Of a stretch of 64,000 nucleotides of DNA, positions 1 to 9,671 are shown piece by piece. The stretch covers positions 155,402 to 219,401 of the forward strand of contig NZ_JALQDG010000001.1 in NCBI RefSeq assembly GCF_023631325.1. The letters are read 5' to 3'. This DNA comes from Caballeronia sp. INDeC2 (GTDB taxonomy: Bacteria > Pseudomonadota > Gammaproteobacteria > Burkholderiales > Burkholderiaceae). The stretch's first letter is position 1. Each line of letters begins with the position of its first letter. The position numbers were made by a program, and so were the translations under genes. The notes beneath the pieces were generated by a model. That model searched no databases, was not told the origin of the DNA, and worked only from the letters and a program-made list of their open reading frames with translations.

Positions 1-1
1 G

Positions 2-286
2 CCGCGCGGACCGCGCATTCTCGAAGGCATCCGCTACGGGCTGATTGCGGAACTGGCGCGCGAGGCGGGCATTCCGTTCGAGGAGCGCGACATCACGGAA
101 GCCGAATTGCGTTCGGCGGACGAAATCATGATCAGCTCCGCGACCAAGGAAGTTATGCCGATCACCACGCTCGACGGGAAATCCGTCGGCGACGGTCGTC
201 CCGGTCCGGTCTATGCTGCTCTGTACGACGCCTATCAGCGGGCCAAGGCGCGCGAGTTCGCGGAAGAGGCCGCGCGAGCCAAATAA
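2..286 (+). CDS. dat: D-amino-acid transaminase, C-terminal part
   Basis: This partial frame enters from the left edge and ends at TAA 284-286, leaving 94 residues. It matches the C-terminal half of class IV PLP-dependent aminotransferases: an ILEGIRYG stretch, then ISSATKEVMPITTLDG and the GRPGPVYAALYDAYQ tail typical of D-alanine transaminases. The enzyme interconverts D-amino acids and 2-oxo acids and supplies D-alanine and D-glutamate. It is followed within 25 bases by the YbeD-like gene, so the two are probably co-transcribed. The catalytic lysine lies upstream of the window, so assignment rests on the C-terminal part only. Confidence 0.85.
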   Translation, partial: PRGPRILEGIRYGLIAELAREAGIPFEERDITEAELRSADEIMISSATKEVMPITTLDGKSVGDGRPGPVYAALYDAYQRAKAREFAEEAARAK

Positions 287-309
287 GGCGCGAAGTGGAG
301 GAGAACACC

Positions 310-618
310 ATGTCCGACAAGCCACGATCCACCGATCCAACCGATTCCGCCGCGCACAGCGCCGACGAGCTGTTCGACTTTCCCTGCGATTTCCCGATCA
401 AGGTGATGGGCAAAACGCATCCGGAATTCCACGACACGATCGTGAGCCTGCTCAAGGAGTTCGACCAGGAATTCGACGCATCGCGCGTGGAGGCGCGTCC
501 GTCGTCCGGCGGCAATTACACCGGCCTCACTTGCACGGTGCGCGCGCAAAATCGTCCGCACCTCGACGACATCTATCGCGCGCTCACCGGCCACCCGATG
601 GTCAAGGTAGTGCTTTGA
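310..618 (+). CDS. DUF493 (YbeD-like) protein
   Basis: This 102-residue protein belongs to the YbeD/DUF493 family, small ferredoxin-like-fold proteins often found next to lipB and thought to have a regulatory role in lipoate metabolism. The core reads FDFPCDFPIKVMG, then SGGNYTGLTCTV and a C-terminal GHPMVKVVL, all typical of the family. I chose ATG 310 because GGAGG sits about 8 bases upstream; an upstream in-frame codon at 295 would cover that ribosome site. Its 3' end overlaps the convergent LysR gene by 17 bases. Here lipB is separated from it by two genes. Confidence 0.9.
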   Translation: MSDKPRSTDPTDSAAHSADELFDFPCDFPIKVMGKTHPEFHDTIVSLLKEFDQEFDASRVEARPSSGGNYTGLTCTVRAQNRPHLDDIYRALTGHPMVKVVL

Positions 619-1555
619 GCTTGCCCGCCGGCGCGTCGCACACCGCCGGCGTGCGCTCGTAGAGCAGCCTGAACTGCTCGGCTTCCTCGAAAACCCATTC
701 CCTGAACGCCTGCACGCGCTTCGTCTGAAGAAGCGCCGTCGGGCACACGAAGTAGTACTTCCACGGACTCGGCCCGTCGACGTTGAACAGCCGCACGAGC
801 CGTCCCGCGATGATCTCCTGCATGGCGAGCGAGCGCCGCACGAGCGCGACACCCTGTCCGTCGATGGCCGCCTGAAGAAGATTCGACGAATCCTCATACA
901 ACACGCCGCGCTTCGGCTCCGGAAGATCCGTGAGTCCGGCCGCGTCGAACCACGGGCGCCACAATTCCTCGTCCGATCGCAAGAGCGGCGTAGTCGCCAG
1001 ATCGCGCGGCACGCGCGGCAACTCGCCGCCGCGAAAATTCGGCGCGCACGCGGGGAAGAACACCTCGTCGAGCAATTCCTCCGTGTGCAGACCCGCGTAC
1101 TTGCCGTAGCCGAAACGGATCGCGACGTCCACATCGTCGCGGTTGAAATCGGTGAGCGCGTTCGTCGACAGCAATTCGAGATCGATTTCCGGATGCTTTT
1201 CGATAAACCGGCCCACGCGCGTCGTGAGCCACCGCGCAGAAAACGACGACAGCATCGACACGATCAAGCGCCGGTCGCGATCGCCCGAGCGGATGCGGCG
1301 CGTCGATTCCGCCAGCGCGACGAGCGCCGCGCGCACTTCCGCGGCGTATTGCTTGCCGCGATCGGTGAGACGCACGCGCTTGCCGTCGCGCGCGAAGAGC
1401 GACACGCCGAGCTCGGCCTCCAGCGCGCGAATCTGATGGCTGACCGCGCCGTGCGTGACGAAAAGCTCGTCGGCGGCGCGGGAGAAGCTCTCGTGACGGG
1501 CGGCGGCCTCGAAGGCGCGCAGCGCGTTCAGGGCGGGAAGCTGTCGGAGGTCCAT
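602..1555 (-). CDS. LysR-family transcriptional regulator (GcvA-like)
   Basis: This is a LysR-type regulator of about 317 residues. The N-terminal winged helix reads LPALNALRAFEAAARHESF followed by AADELFVTHGAVSHQI, the pattern of the GcvA subgroup, and a periplasmic-binding-like effector domain follows (GVALVRRSL near residue 215). ATG 1555 matches the usual family start (MDLRQLP); an in-frame TTG at 1582 would add nine residues. It is divergent from the DUF2917 gene at 1679, and GcvA-like regulators often control a divergent neighbour, so that gene is the natural target to test. The effector is unknown. Confidence 0.88.
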   Translation of the reverse strand: MDLRQLPALNALRAFEAAARHESFSRAADELFVTHGAVSHQIRALEAELGVSLFARDGKRVRLTDRGKQYAAEVRAALVALAESTRRIRSGDRDRRLIVSMLSSFSARWLTTRVGRFIEKHPEIDLELLSTNALTDFNRDDVDVAIRFGYGKYAGLHTEELLDEVFFPACAPNFRGGELPRVPRDLATTPLLRSDEELWRPWFDAAGLTDLPEPKRGVLYEDSSNLLQAAIDGQGVALVRRSLAMQEIIAGRLVRLFNVDGPSPWKYYFVCPTALLQTKRVQAFREWVFEEAEQFRLLYERTPAVCDAPAGKLKALP

Positions 1556-1678
1556 GTGGATTGTCGGCGTTGTCGTTGTCAAAACAGCTCACATAGCGGT
1601 GAAAATTGATCGTTTTGTCTGGTGCCTTGCCACGCCTAGGATTGTAGTCATCGAAACGTTCCTTTGGCGGAGTGGATC

Positions 1679-2005
1679 ATGCGAGAAATTTCAACAAGCG
1701 TCACGTTCGAAATCAAGCCCGGCGAAACCGTGCCGATGCGCATCGCGCGCGGCACGCGCCTGACGGTCCACGGCAGCGCCGTCTGGGCGACGCGCAGCAA
1801 CGACATAGAAGACTACTGGCTCGTCCCCGGCGACAACCTCAAGCTGCGCGAACGCGAGCGGCTCTGGCTGTCCGTCGAGGGCGACCGTCCGGCGCACGTC
1901 GTCTTCACGATTCTGCCGCGTTGCGACGAGCGTGCGATGCACTGGATGTCGACGCGCATCGAGCGTCTCGCGCAACGCCTGCGCGCCGGATGGCGCACCG
2001 TCTGA
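1679..2005 (+). CDS. DUF2917 family protein
   Basis: This 108-residue protein matches the DUF2917 pattern of betaproteobacteria: an N-terminal FEIKPGETVPMRI, RLTVHGSAVWATRS, and DYWLVPGDNLKLRERERLWLSVEG, giving a small cupin-like beta protein. No catalytic residues are recognisable. ATG 1679 is chosen because GGAG lies 7-8 bases upstream; a TTG at 1664 is also in frame. It is transcribed divergently from the GcvA-like LysR gene, an arrangement often seen for this family. Function is unknown. Confidence 0.8.
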   Translation: MREISTSVTFEIKPGETVPMRIARGTRLTVHGSAVWATRSNDIEDYWLVPGDNLKLRERERLWLSVEGDRPAHVVFTILPRCDERAMHWMSTRIERLAQRLRAGWRTV

Positions 2006-2087
2006 CTCAACTATTCGAATTTGCCATCGAAGGCATGCGAATTCACCATCGGCGGGCATGGGGCTATTTGGGTAAACTACCGGCACC

Positions 2088-2870
2088 ATGTCCGCCACAC
2101 CGCTCGCAGTCCCACAAGAAATCGACGACGCGCCCGACACCGTGCTCAGTTCCGGTGAGTTTCCGGTCGCGCTGCGCTGGCGCGGCCTCGAGCCGTACAG
2201 TCAGAGCTTCGACGCGATGCGCGCCTTCACCGAAGCCCGCACGCTCGACACGCAGGATGAAATCTGGCTCGTCGAGCATCCGCCGGTCTTCACGCTCGGG
2301 CTCGCGGGCGATCCGGCGCATCTTCTGCTCGCCGAAAGCGGCATTCCGCTAGTCAAGGTGGATCGCGGCGGACAGATCACTTATCACGGGCCGGGACAGA
2401 TCGTCGCTTATCTGCTGATCGATTTGCGCCGCCGCAAACTCACGGTGCGCGAGCTTGTGCGGCGCATCGAAGAGGCCGTGATCGAAACCCTCGCGACGTA
2501 TAATCTCGCGACCGACCGCAAGGCCGGCGCGCCCGGCATCTACGTCGCGCGGCCATCGGCGCGGCACGCGGAACCAGGCACGAACGTGCGTTCGCACGAA
2601 CGTCACGAGGGCGCGAAAATCGCCGCGCTCGGACTCAAGATTCGCAACGGCTGCAGTTATCACGGCGTGAGCCTCAATGTGAGCATGGACCTGCAGCCGT
2701 TCCTCGCAATCAACCCGTGTGGCTACGCGGGGCTCGAAACGGTCGACATGGCGACGCTCGGCGTCGCGGCCGACTGGCGCGACGTAGCTCTCGTGCTGGC
2801 CGTTCGGCTGGCACTTCAAATCGGCGGCCTCCCCGCAACTGCCGCCGCAACAACCGGATCGACCGAATGA
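2088..2870 (+). CDS. lipB: Lipoyl(octanoyl) transferase
   Basis: LipB moves octanoate from acyl carrier protein to the lipoyl domains of 2-oxoacid dehydrogenases and the glycine cleavage H protein, the first step of lipoate synthesis. The 260-residue protein shows [28 protein letters not shown], the conserved [17 protein letters not shown] with the catalytic lysine, and the catalytic cysteine in [11 protein letters not shown]. About 20 extra residues (around 155-180, containing [16 protein letters not shown]) sit before the lysine motif. Its TGA overlaps the lipA start as ATGA, indicating translational coupling. Confidence 0.96.
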   Translation: MSATPLAVPQEIDDAPDTVLSSGEFPVALRWRGLEPYSQSFDAMRAFTEARTLDTQDEIWLVEHPPVFTLGLAGDPAHLLLAESGIPLVKVDRGGQITYHGPGQIVAYLLIDLRRRKLTVRELVRRIEEAVIETLATYNLATDRKAGAPGIYVARPSARHAEPGTNVRSHERHEGAKIAALGLKIRNGCSYHGVSLNVSMDLQPFLAINPCGYAGLETVDMATLGVAADWRDVALVLAVRLALQIGGLPATAAATTGSTE

Positions 2871-3853
2871 CTGACGCAACCGCAAACCTCGCCGGCGATA
2901 CCGCTGCCCCTGCTTACGACGCCACTGCAAAGCAAAAGGCACAAGCGAAGACGTCGCGTATTCCGATCAAGGTCATCCCGATCGAGAAGCTGAAGAAGCC
3001 GGAATGGATCCGCGTGCGCACGGCGACCGGCAACTCGCGTTTCAACGAGATCAAGCACATCCTGCGCGAGCACAATCTGCATACGGTGTGCGAGGAAGCG
3101 AGCTGCCCGAACATCGGCGAATGCTTCGGCAAAGGCACCGCGACGTTCATGATCATGGGCGACAAGTGCACGCGCCGCTGTCCGTTCTGCGACGTCGGCC
3201 ACGGCCGCCCCGATCCGCTCGACGCCGACGAGCCGCTCAATCTCGCACGCACCATCGGCGCGTTGAAGCTGAAGTACGTGGTGATTACGTCCGTCGATCG
3301 CGATGATCTGCGCGATGGCGGCGCGGCGCACTTCGTCGAGTGCATCAAACAGGTTCGCGAGCATTCGCCGGAAACGCGCATCGAAATCCTGACGCCGGAC
3401 TTCCGCGGCCGTCTGGATCGCGCGATCGGCATCCTCACCGCGGCTCCGCCCGATGTCATGAACCACAACCTCGAAACGGTGCCGCGTCTCTACAAGGAAG
3501 CGCGTCCGGGTTCGGATTATCACCATTCGTTGAAGCTCCTTAAGGACTTCAAGGCGCTGCATCCGGAAGTCGCAACGAAGTCGGGCCTGATGGTCGGTCT
3601 CGGCGAGACGGAAGAAGAAATCCTCCAAGTGATGCGCGATCTGCGCGCGCACGATGTCGACATGCTGACGATCGGTCAATATCTGCAGCCGTCGGAGCAC
3701 CATCTGCCGGTGCGGGCGTACGTGCATCCGGATACGTTCAAGATGTACGAGGAAGAGGCGTACAAGATGGGCTTCACGCACGCGGCGGTCGGCGCGATGG
3801 TGCGCTCGAGCTATCACGCGGATTTGCAGGCGCACGGGGCGGGCGTGGTTTGA
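2867..3853 (+). CDS. lipA: Lipoyl synthase
   Basis: LipA is a radical SAM enzyme that inserts two sulfur atoms into protein-bound octanoyl groups to form lipoyl groups. The 328-residue protein has both expected iron-sulfur clusters: the auxiliary cluster cysteines C75, C80 and C86 ([12 protein letters not shown]) and the radical SAM cysteines C101, C105 and C108 (CTRRCPFC). The start at 2867 overlaps the lipB stop (ATGA). A strong terminator follows within 30 bases of the stop, closing the lipB-lipA operon. Confidence 0.97.
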   Translation: MTDATANLAGDTAAPAYDATAKQKAQAKTSRIPIKVIPIEKLKKPEWIRVRTATGNSRFNEIKHILREHNLHTVCEEASCPNIGECFGKGTATFMIMGDKCTRRCPFCDVGHGRPDPLDADEPLNLARTIGALKLKYVVITSVDRDDLRDGGAAHFVECIKQVREHSPETRIEILTPDFRGRLDRAIGILTAAPPDVMNHNLETVPRLYKEARPGSDYHHSLKLLKDFKALHPEVATKSGLMVGLGETEEEILQVMRDLRAHDVDMLTIGQYLQPSEHHLPVRAYVHPDTFKMYEEEAYKMGFTHAAVGAMVRSSYHADLQAHGAGVV

Positions 3854-3880
3854 GCGCTTCCGTTCTTGTCTGAGAACGAG

Positions 3881-3907
3881 AAACCCACGGAACACCGTGG
3901 GTTTTTT
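3881..3907 (+). terminator. Rho-independent terminator after lipA
   Basis: A GC-rich stem (CCCACGG / CCGTGGG with a four-base loop, flanked by A/T pairs) is followed by a run of seven T. It lies 28 bases after the lipA stop and should end the lipB-lipA transcript. Confidence 0.88.
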
Positions 3908-3960
3908 ATGACTCAAGAAACGCCGCGTCCGTCCAGATCGCCGGACGCCCCGATTCTGGA

Positions 3961-4022
3961 TTTCCGGAAACTCAGATTCCGGCTACTCGCGCGGCGGAAA
4001 ATGCTGCAACGAATCAACGAGT
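3961..4022. promoter_or_regulatory. Candidate enhancer (activator) sites upstream of the dctA promoter
   Basis: A perfect 10-base palindrome TTTCCGGAAA (3961-3970) is followed by related half-sites ATTCCGG (about 3976-3982) and CGGAAA (about 3995-4000). They lie about 40-80 bases upstream of the sigma-54 promoter, where a DctD-type enhancer-binding protein would be expected. That these are DctD sites is inference from position and symmetry; I do not know the binding sequence in this genus. Confidence 0.4.
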
Positions 4023-4038
4023 TAGAAAGAAATCAAAC

Positions 4039-4054
4039 TGGCATCGCCCTTGCA
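4039..4054 (+). promoter_or_regulatory. Sigma-54 promoter of dctA
   Basis: TGGCATCGCCCTTGCA matches the sigma-54 consensus (TGGCAY, five bases, TTGCA) with the exact GG-N10-GC spacing. Transcription would start near 4066, giving a leader of about 215 bases before dctA. The sigma-54 activator DctD, with an intact GAFTGA loop, is encoded 3.5 kb downstream, which fits the known regulation of dicarboxylate transport. Confidence 0.85.
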
Positions 4055-4106
4055 ATATAAGTGGCACGGCCCATGAGCCGCCCATAAAAGTCAAGGAGAC
4101 AAGCCG

Positions 4107-4136
4107 ATGACCCCTCTCGCATCCAAACGTCCCTGA
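4107..4136 (+). CDS. Short upstream ORF in the dctA leader
   Basis: An ATG at 4107 with a strong AAGGAGA ribosome site 8-9 bases upstream encodes the nonapeptide MTPLASKRP and stops at TGA 4134-4136. The same frame then stays open for 49 more codons and ends at a TGA (4284-4286) that overlaps the dctA GTG start as GTGA. It lies wholly inside the predicted sigma-54 transcript. It may be a leader peptide, or the remnant of a longer small gene interrupted by a stop. No similarity is recognised. Confidence 0.45.
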   Translation: MTPLASKRP

Positions 4137-4282
4137 TCCGTCGACGAAGCGGCTATCGCTTACGCGGCGCGATTCGGCGTGCGCATCCCACAGATTCATC
4201 CGCGCATTCAGAAAGCATCCGCAGGTTCAAGCTCGCCGCTGGCCGTACCTCCGCCAATCGCTAGTCATTGCCTGGAAACATC

Positions 4283-5572
4283 GTGAAAAAACCTATCCAT
4301 AAAGTCCTGTACGTGCAGGTGATCGCGGCCATCATCATCGGCATCGCGCTCGGGCACTTCTCTCCCAATCTCGCCACCGACATGAAGCCGCTCGGCGACG
4401 GGTTCATCAAACTCATCAAGATGGTGATCGGGCCGATCATCTTCTGTACCGTCGTGACCGGCATCGCCGGCATGGAAGACATGAAGAAGGTCGGACGCGT
4501 CGGCGGCAAGGCACTCTTGTATTTCGAAGTCGTGTCGACGTTCGCGCTGATCCTCGGTCTCGCCGCGACGCACATCCTGAAGCCCGGCGTCGGCTTCAAC
4601 GTCGATCCGTCCACGCTCGACCACAAGGCCGTCGATTCCTTCGCGACGAAGGCGCACGGCCAGAGCACGGTGGACTTCTTCCTGCACATCATTCCGGACA
4701 CGCTGGTGTCGGCGTTCGCGCAGGGCGAAATCCTCCAGATCCTGCTGATCGCGCTGCTGTTCGGCTCGGTGCTCGCGCATATCGGAGAGCGCGGCAAGGT
4801 CGTGACGAATTTTATCGAAGGGCTGTCGAGCATCCTGTTCGGCATGGTCGGCATCATCACAAAGCTCGCGCCGATCGGTGCGTTCGGCGCGATGGCGTTC
4901 ACCATCGGCAAGTACGGCATCGGCTCGCTGCTGCCGATGCTCAAGCTCATCGGCACGTTCTATCTGACGTCGATCATCTTCGTGATCGTCGTGCTCGGCG
5001 CGATAGCGCGCATGGTCGGCTTCTCGATCCTGAAGTTCGTCGCGTACATCAAGGAAGAGATGCTGATCGTGCTGGGCACGTCGTCTTCGGAAGCGGCGCT
5101 CCCGCAACTGATGCTCAAGCTCGAAAAGCTCGGCTGCTCGCGCTCGGTCGTGGGTCTTGTCGTGCCGACCGGTTACTCGTTCAACCTCGACGGCACCAAC
5201 ATCTACATGACGATGGCCGTGCTGTTCATCGCCCAGGCGACCAACACGGACCTCACGTGGGGCCAGCAACTGACGCTGCTCGCGGTGACGATGCTGACCT
5301 CGAAGGGCGCGAGCGGCGTGACGGGCGCGGGCTTCATCACGCTGGCCGCAACGCTCGCCGTCGTGCCGACCATTCCGCTCGCGGGCATGGTGCTGATTCT
5401 CGGCATCGACCGCTTCATGTCGGAATGTCGCGCGCTGACGAACATCGTCGGTAACGGCGTGGCGACGGTCGTCGTGTCGGCGTGGGAGAAGGAACTCGAC
5501 CGCAACAAGCTGAAGGCGGCGTTGTCGCGCGATGTCGACGTGACAGACCGCAACGAAGCCGAAACGGTCTGA
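4283..5572 (+). CDS. dctA: C4-dicarboxylate transport protein
   Basis: DctA is a sodium or proton symporter of the DAACS family that takes up succinate, fumarate and malate across the inner membrane. The 429-residue protein has 8 or more hydrophobic segments, the [22 protein letters not shown] region, the serine-rich [12 protein letters not shown] loop, and the [16 protein letters not shown] motif. GTG 4283 is preferred because it gives the family start ([11 protein letters not shown]); a TTG at 4268 would add five residues. It is preceded by a sigma-54 promoter and followed by the matching sensor-regulator pair. Confidence 0.96.
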   Translation: MKKPIHKVLYVQVIAAIIIGIALGHFSPNLATDMKPLGDGFIKLIKMVIGPIIFCTVVTGIAGMEDMKKVGRVGGKALLYFEVVSTFALILGLAATHILKPGVGFNVDPSTLDHKAVDSFATKAHGQSTVDFFLHIIPDTLVSAFAQGEILQILLIALLFGSVLAHIGERGKVVTNFIEGLSSILFGMVGIITKLAPIGAFGAMAFTIGKYGIGSLLPMLKLIGTFYLTSIIFVIVVLGAIARMVGFSILKFVAYIKEEMLIVLGTSSSEAALPQLMLKLEKLGCSRSVVGLVVPTGYSFNLDGTNIYMTMAVLFIAQATNTDLTWGQQLTLLAVTMLTSKGASGVTGAGFITLAATLAVVPTIPLAGMVLILGIDRFMSECRALTNIVGNGVATVVVSAWEKELDRNKLKAALSRDVDVTDRNEAETV

Positions 5573-5587
5573 GCGCGAGCGCATCAT

Positions 5588-5629
5588 GAACGCGGCGAAG
5601 CCTCGATCCACGAGCGCTTCGCCGCGTTC
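5588..5629 (+). terminator. Strong hairpin between dctA and dctB
   Basis: A perfect 14-base inverted repeat (GAACGCGGCGAAGC / GCTTCGCCGCGTTC, 14-base loop) starts 15 bases after the dctA stop. It lacks a long T run (GCTTTCT follows), so it may be a partial terminator or an mRNA-stabilising hairpin that makes dctA more abundant than dctB/dctD. Confidence 0.55.
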
Positions 5630-5678
5630 GCTTTCTGGCTCGTTCTCGAAGCCTTATCCCGAAGGCGCGTATGCCACA

Positions 5679-7580
5679 ATGACAGATCCTCACTCGCGGG
5701 ATTCTGCTCACGTGTCGCGTCGCATCCTCGTGTTTTTCGCGCTGTGCGCCGCGCTCGTGGCCTGCTGCGCGCTGGCGTGGCATTTCGCGTGGCAAAGCGG
5801 CATGGACGAATTGAGGCTCAATGCGGCCGCGCGCGTCGATCGCACGACGAACACGCTCAAGAGCACGCTCGACCGCTACGAATATCTGCCGTATTTGCTG
5901 TCGCGGCATCCTGTCGTGCAGAACGCACTCGATCATCCCGATCAGGCCAACGTCGAACGCGCGAACCGCTATCTCGAAGATCTCAACGCGCGCGCGCATG
6001 CCACGGTCACGTATCTGATCCGCGCGAACGGGATCAGCGTCGCCGCGAGCAACTGGAACGCGGCGGACAGCTTCGTCGGCGTGGACTATAACTTCCGGCC
6101 GTATTTCATCGATGCGATGAAAGGCGGCGTCGGCCGCTTCTTCGGTATCGGGACGATTTCCATCGAACCCGGCTATTACATTTCGCAGCCGGTGTATCAC
6201 GAAGGCACGCGCGAGATCATCGGCGTCGTGGTCGTAAAGCTCAATCTCGAATGGCTGCAAGGCGCCGATGCGTCCGAGCCGCTCATCGTCACGGACGATC
6301 ACGGCGTCATCTTTCTGTCGTCGGTGCCGGCGTGGAAATATCACACGGTGCGGCCGCTGCCGCAGAACGTCGAGGCGTCGGTCTACGCGACGCGCCAGTA
6401 CGCGCAGCAGGCGATCACGCCGCTGCCGATGACCGTCGTGAAGACCTTCGAAGGCGGCGCGCAGATCGTGCGCGTCGGCGGCGGGCGCAAGGCGCCGGTG
6501 TTTCTCGCGACGCATCGTTCGATCGGCGAGCCGGACTGGCAACTGATCACGATGGCTGCGCTCGATCCCGTCGAAAGCGCCGCGCAGAACGCGGTCATCG
6601 TCACGGCGCTCGTGTTCGTGTCGCTGTGCCTGCTCGCGTTCTACTGGCGCATGCGTCGCGCGCGCGTGCGCGAGATGATCCGCAGCCGCGAGTTGCTGCA
6701 GACCGCGTATGCCGAACTGAATCGGCGCGTCGCGGAGCGCACGGCGGATCTGTCCGAAGCGAATGCGCAACTGACGAAAGAGGTCAACGAGCGCACGCGC
6801 GCGGAGCAGGATTTGCGCGCGGCGCACGACGAGCTCATTCAGGCGAGCAAGCTCGCCGCGCTCGGCCAGATGGCGGCGGGCATCACGCACGAACTGAATC
6901 AGCCGCTCGCCGCGTTGCGCAGTTTCTCCGACAACACGCGCGTGCTGATCGAGCGCGGCGATCAGGCGGCGGCGCGCGAGAATCTCGAAGCTATCGCGTC
7001 GCTGACCGAGCGCATGGGCAACATCACGAATCAGTTGAAGCTCTTCGTCACGAAGGCGCGGCCGAAGAACGCGCGCGCGGATGTCGCACGGGCGCTGCGG
7101 CAAGTGTTCTCGATGCTGCGTCCGCGCATGAAAAATGTCGTCGTCGATATCGCGCCGGAGCTTGCGGAAGGCGGCGCGCCCGTCTTCGTGCGCTGCGAGG
7201 ATTTGCGGCTCGAACAGGTGTTCATCAACCTGATCGGCAATGCGCTCGATGCGGTCGCGTCGTGCGACAAGCCGCGCATCGTCATCGAACTGAATGCGCT
7301 CGCGGACACGATCGAACTCGTCGTGCGCGACAACGGCCCCGGCATTCCCGCCGACGCGCTGCCGCGTCTCTTCGAGCCGTTCTTCACGACGAAGGAAATG
7401 GGGCAAGGCCTAGGCCTCGGACTCGCAATTTCATCCGCGATCGCGCGCGATTATGGCGGCACGCTGCTCGCGCGCAATCGCGAGGCGCCGATCGTCGCCG
7501 ACGGACCCGAAGGCGGCACCCAGGCCGACGCGGACGGATCGTACGGCGCAGAATTCGTATTGACGCTGCGCCGCGCGTAG
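5679..7580 (+). CDS. dctB: C4-dicarboxylate sensor histidine kinase
   Basis: DctB senses periplasmic dicarboxylates and phosphorylates DctD. The 633-residue protein has a membrane segment near residues 12-35, a periplasmic double-PAS-type region including WNAADSFVGVDYNFRPYF, a second membrane segment (VIVTALVFVSLCLLAFYW), a coiled coil, the phospho-acceptor H-box GITHELNQPLAALR, and an ATPase domain with NLIGNALDAV, DNGPGIP and GLGLGLAIS. ATG 5679 avoids the hairpin at 5588-5629; an ATG at 5586 is in frame but would place that hairpin inside the gene. Confidence 0.93.
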   Translation: MTDPHSRDSAHVSRRILVFFALCAALVACCALAWHFAWQSGMDELRLNAAARVDRTTNTLKSTLDRYEYLPYLLSRHPVVQNALDHPDQANVERANRYLEDLNARAHATVTYLIRANGISVAASNWNAADSFVGVDYNFRPYFIDAMKGGVGRFFGIGTISIEPGYYISQPVYHEGTREIIGVVVVKLNLEWLQGADASEPLIVTDDHGVIFLSSVPAWKYHTVRPLPQNVEASVYATRQYAQQAITPLPMTVVKTFEGGAQIVRVGGGRKAPVFLATHRSIGEPDWQLITMAALDPVESAAQNAVIVTALVFVSLCLLAFYWRMRRARVREMIRSRELLQTAYAELNRRVAERTADLSEANAQLTKEVNERTRAEQDLRAAHDELIQASKLAALGQMAAGITHELNQPLAALRSFSDNTRVLIERGDQAAARENLEAIASLTERMGNITNQLKLFVTKARPKNARADVARALRQVFSMLRPRMKNVVVDIAPELAEGGAPVFVRCEDLRLEQVFINLIGNALDAVASCDKPRIVIELNALADTIELVVRDNGPGIPADALPRLFEPFFTTKEMGQGLGLGLAISSAIARDYGGTLLARNREAPIVADGPEGGTQADADGSYGAEFVLTLRRA

Positions 7581-7609
7581 CATTCGAAACGTTGAATCGA
7601 GACCAGACA

Positions 7610-8944
<1,335 letters not shown>

Positions 8945-8948
8945 AAAA

Positions 8949-8977
8949 AGCCCGCTGGTCGCGCCAGCGGGCTTTGT
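8949..8977. terminator. Bidirectional terminator between dctD and the TlpA gene
   Basis: AGCCCGCTGG (8949-8958) and CCAGCGGGCT (8964-8973) form a perfect 10-base stem. A run of A precedes it and T residues follow it, so it can serve both the dctD transcript and the convergent TlpA-like transcript. Confidence 0.85.
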
Positions 8978-8995
8978 TCTGCTTTCTGGAAGGGC

Positions 8996-9535
8996 TTACG
9001 CCGCCGAACCGAGCGCCTTGTCGAGCAGCTGATCCAGTTCCGCGAACGTCGGCTCACCGACGTAGCGCTTCAAAATCTTGCCGTTCTTGTCGATGACGAA
9101 GGTCGTCGGCGTCAGTTGCACGTTGCCGAACTGCTTCGCGGCGCTGCCGTCGTCCATCGCGACCTTGAACGGCAGATTGCGCGTCTGCGCGTAGTTGCTC
9201 ACGTACATCGGCGCGTCGTAGTTCATCGCGACCGCGACGAATTCCAGGCCGCGGCCCTTGAACTTGTTGTACGTGTCGATCATCTGCGGCATTTCCTTCA
9301 TGCAGGTCTCGCAGCTCGTCGCCCAGAAGTTGACGAGATAGACCTTGCCCTTGAGATCGCCGGATGTGGAAATCTTCTGTCCCGAAAGCAGCGTGAACGT
9401 CGCGTCCGGCACCTTTTGCTGGCCGCCGAAGGCGAAATACCCGGTGCAGGCGATCACGCCCGCGACGAGCGCCATCACGATATAGCGCAGCGGGCTCTTC
9501 GCGCGCGCGGACGTGTCTTGCGTGGATTGGGACAT
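8996..9535 (-). CDS. TlpA-family thiol-disulfide reductase
   Basis: This is a membrane-anchored periplasmic thioredoxin-like protein of 179 residues. One membrane segment (about residues 17-37, YIVMALVAGVIACTGYFAF) is followed by a thioredoxin fold with the redox pair C75/C78 in WATSCETC and the cis-proline loop LTPTTFVID. Such proteins reduce cytochrome c apoproteins or other periplasmic disulfides. ATG 9535 is preferred because GAGG lies about 8 bases upstream; the frame extends further upstream without family similarity. Confidence 0.88.
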   Translation of the reverse strand: MSQSTQDTSARAKSPLRYIVMALVAGVIACTGYFAFGGQQKVPDATFTLLSGQKISTSGDLKGKVYLVNFWATSCETCMKEMPQMIDTYNKFKGRGLEFVAVAMNYDAPMYVSNYAQTRNLPFKVAMDDGSAAKQFGNVQLTPTTFVIDKNGKILKRYVGEPTFAELDQLLDKALGSAA

Positions 9536-9671
9536 TGGGAACCTCGTGTTGCTCTTGCATACGGCGGAGACTGCTGCGTATTTTAGCGCCAATTTCGGGA
9601 TGGGTTCGTGACGCGCCGATAAGCCCGGCATTGCAGCGCGATAATGATGGTTTTCACGCAAGTGGTGCTTC

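Noticed and set aside
3866..4060. 64-codon frame between lipA and dctA
   Set aside because: It overlaps the lipA terminator and the sigma-54 promoter, and its internal ATG follows a T run without a ribosome site.
4061..4077. Second sigma-54-like sequence (TGGCACGGCCCATGAGC) near dctA
   Set aside because: The GG to GC spacing is wrong (12 instead of 10 bases), while the box 22 bases upstream fits perfectly.
4014..4199. 61-codon minus-strand frame in the dctA leader
   Set aside because: Overlaps promoter and leader signals on the plus strand; no ribosome site or family similarity.
5415..7406. 663-codon open frame on the minus strand across dctB
   Set aside because: It is opposite a clear histidine kinase gene. 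It has arginine-rich, low-information sequence and no domain; long antisense frames are common in GC-rich codon-biased genes.
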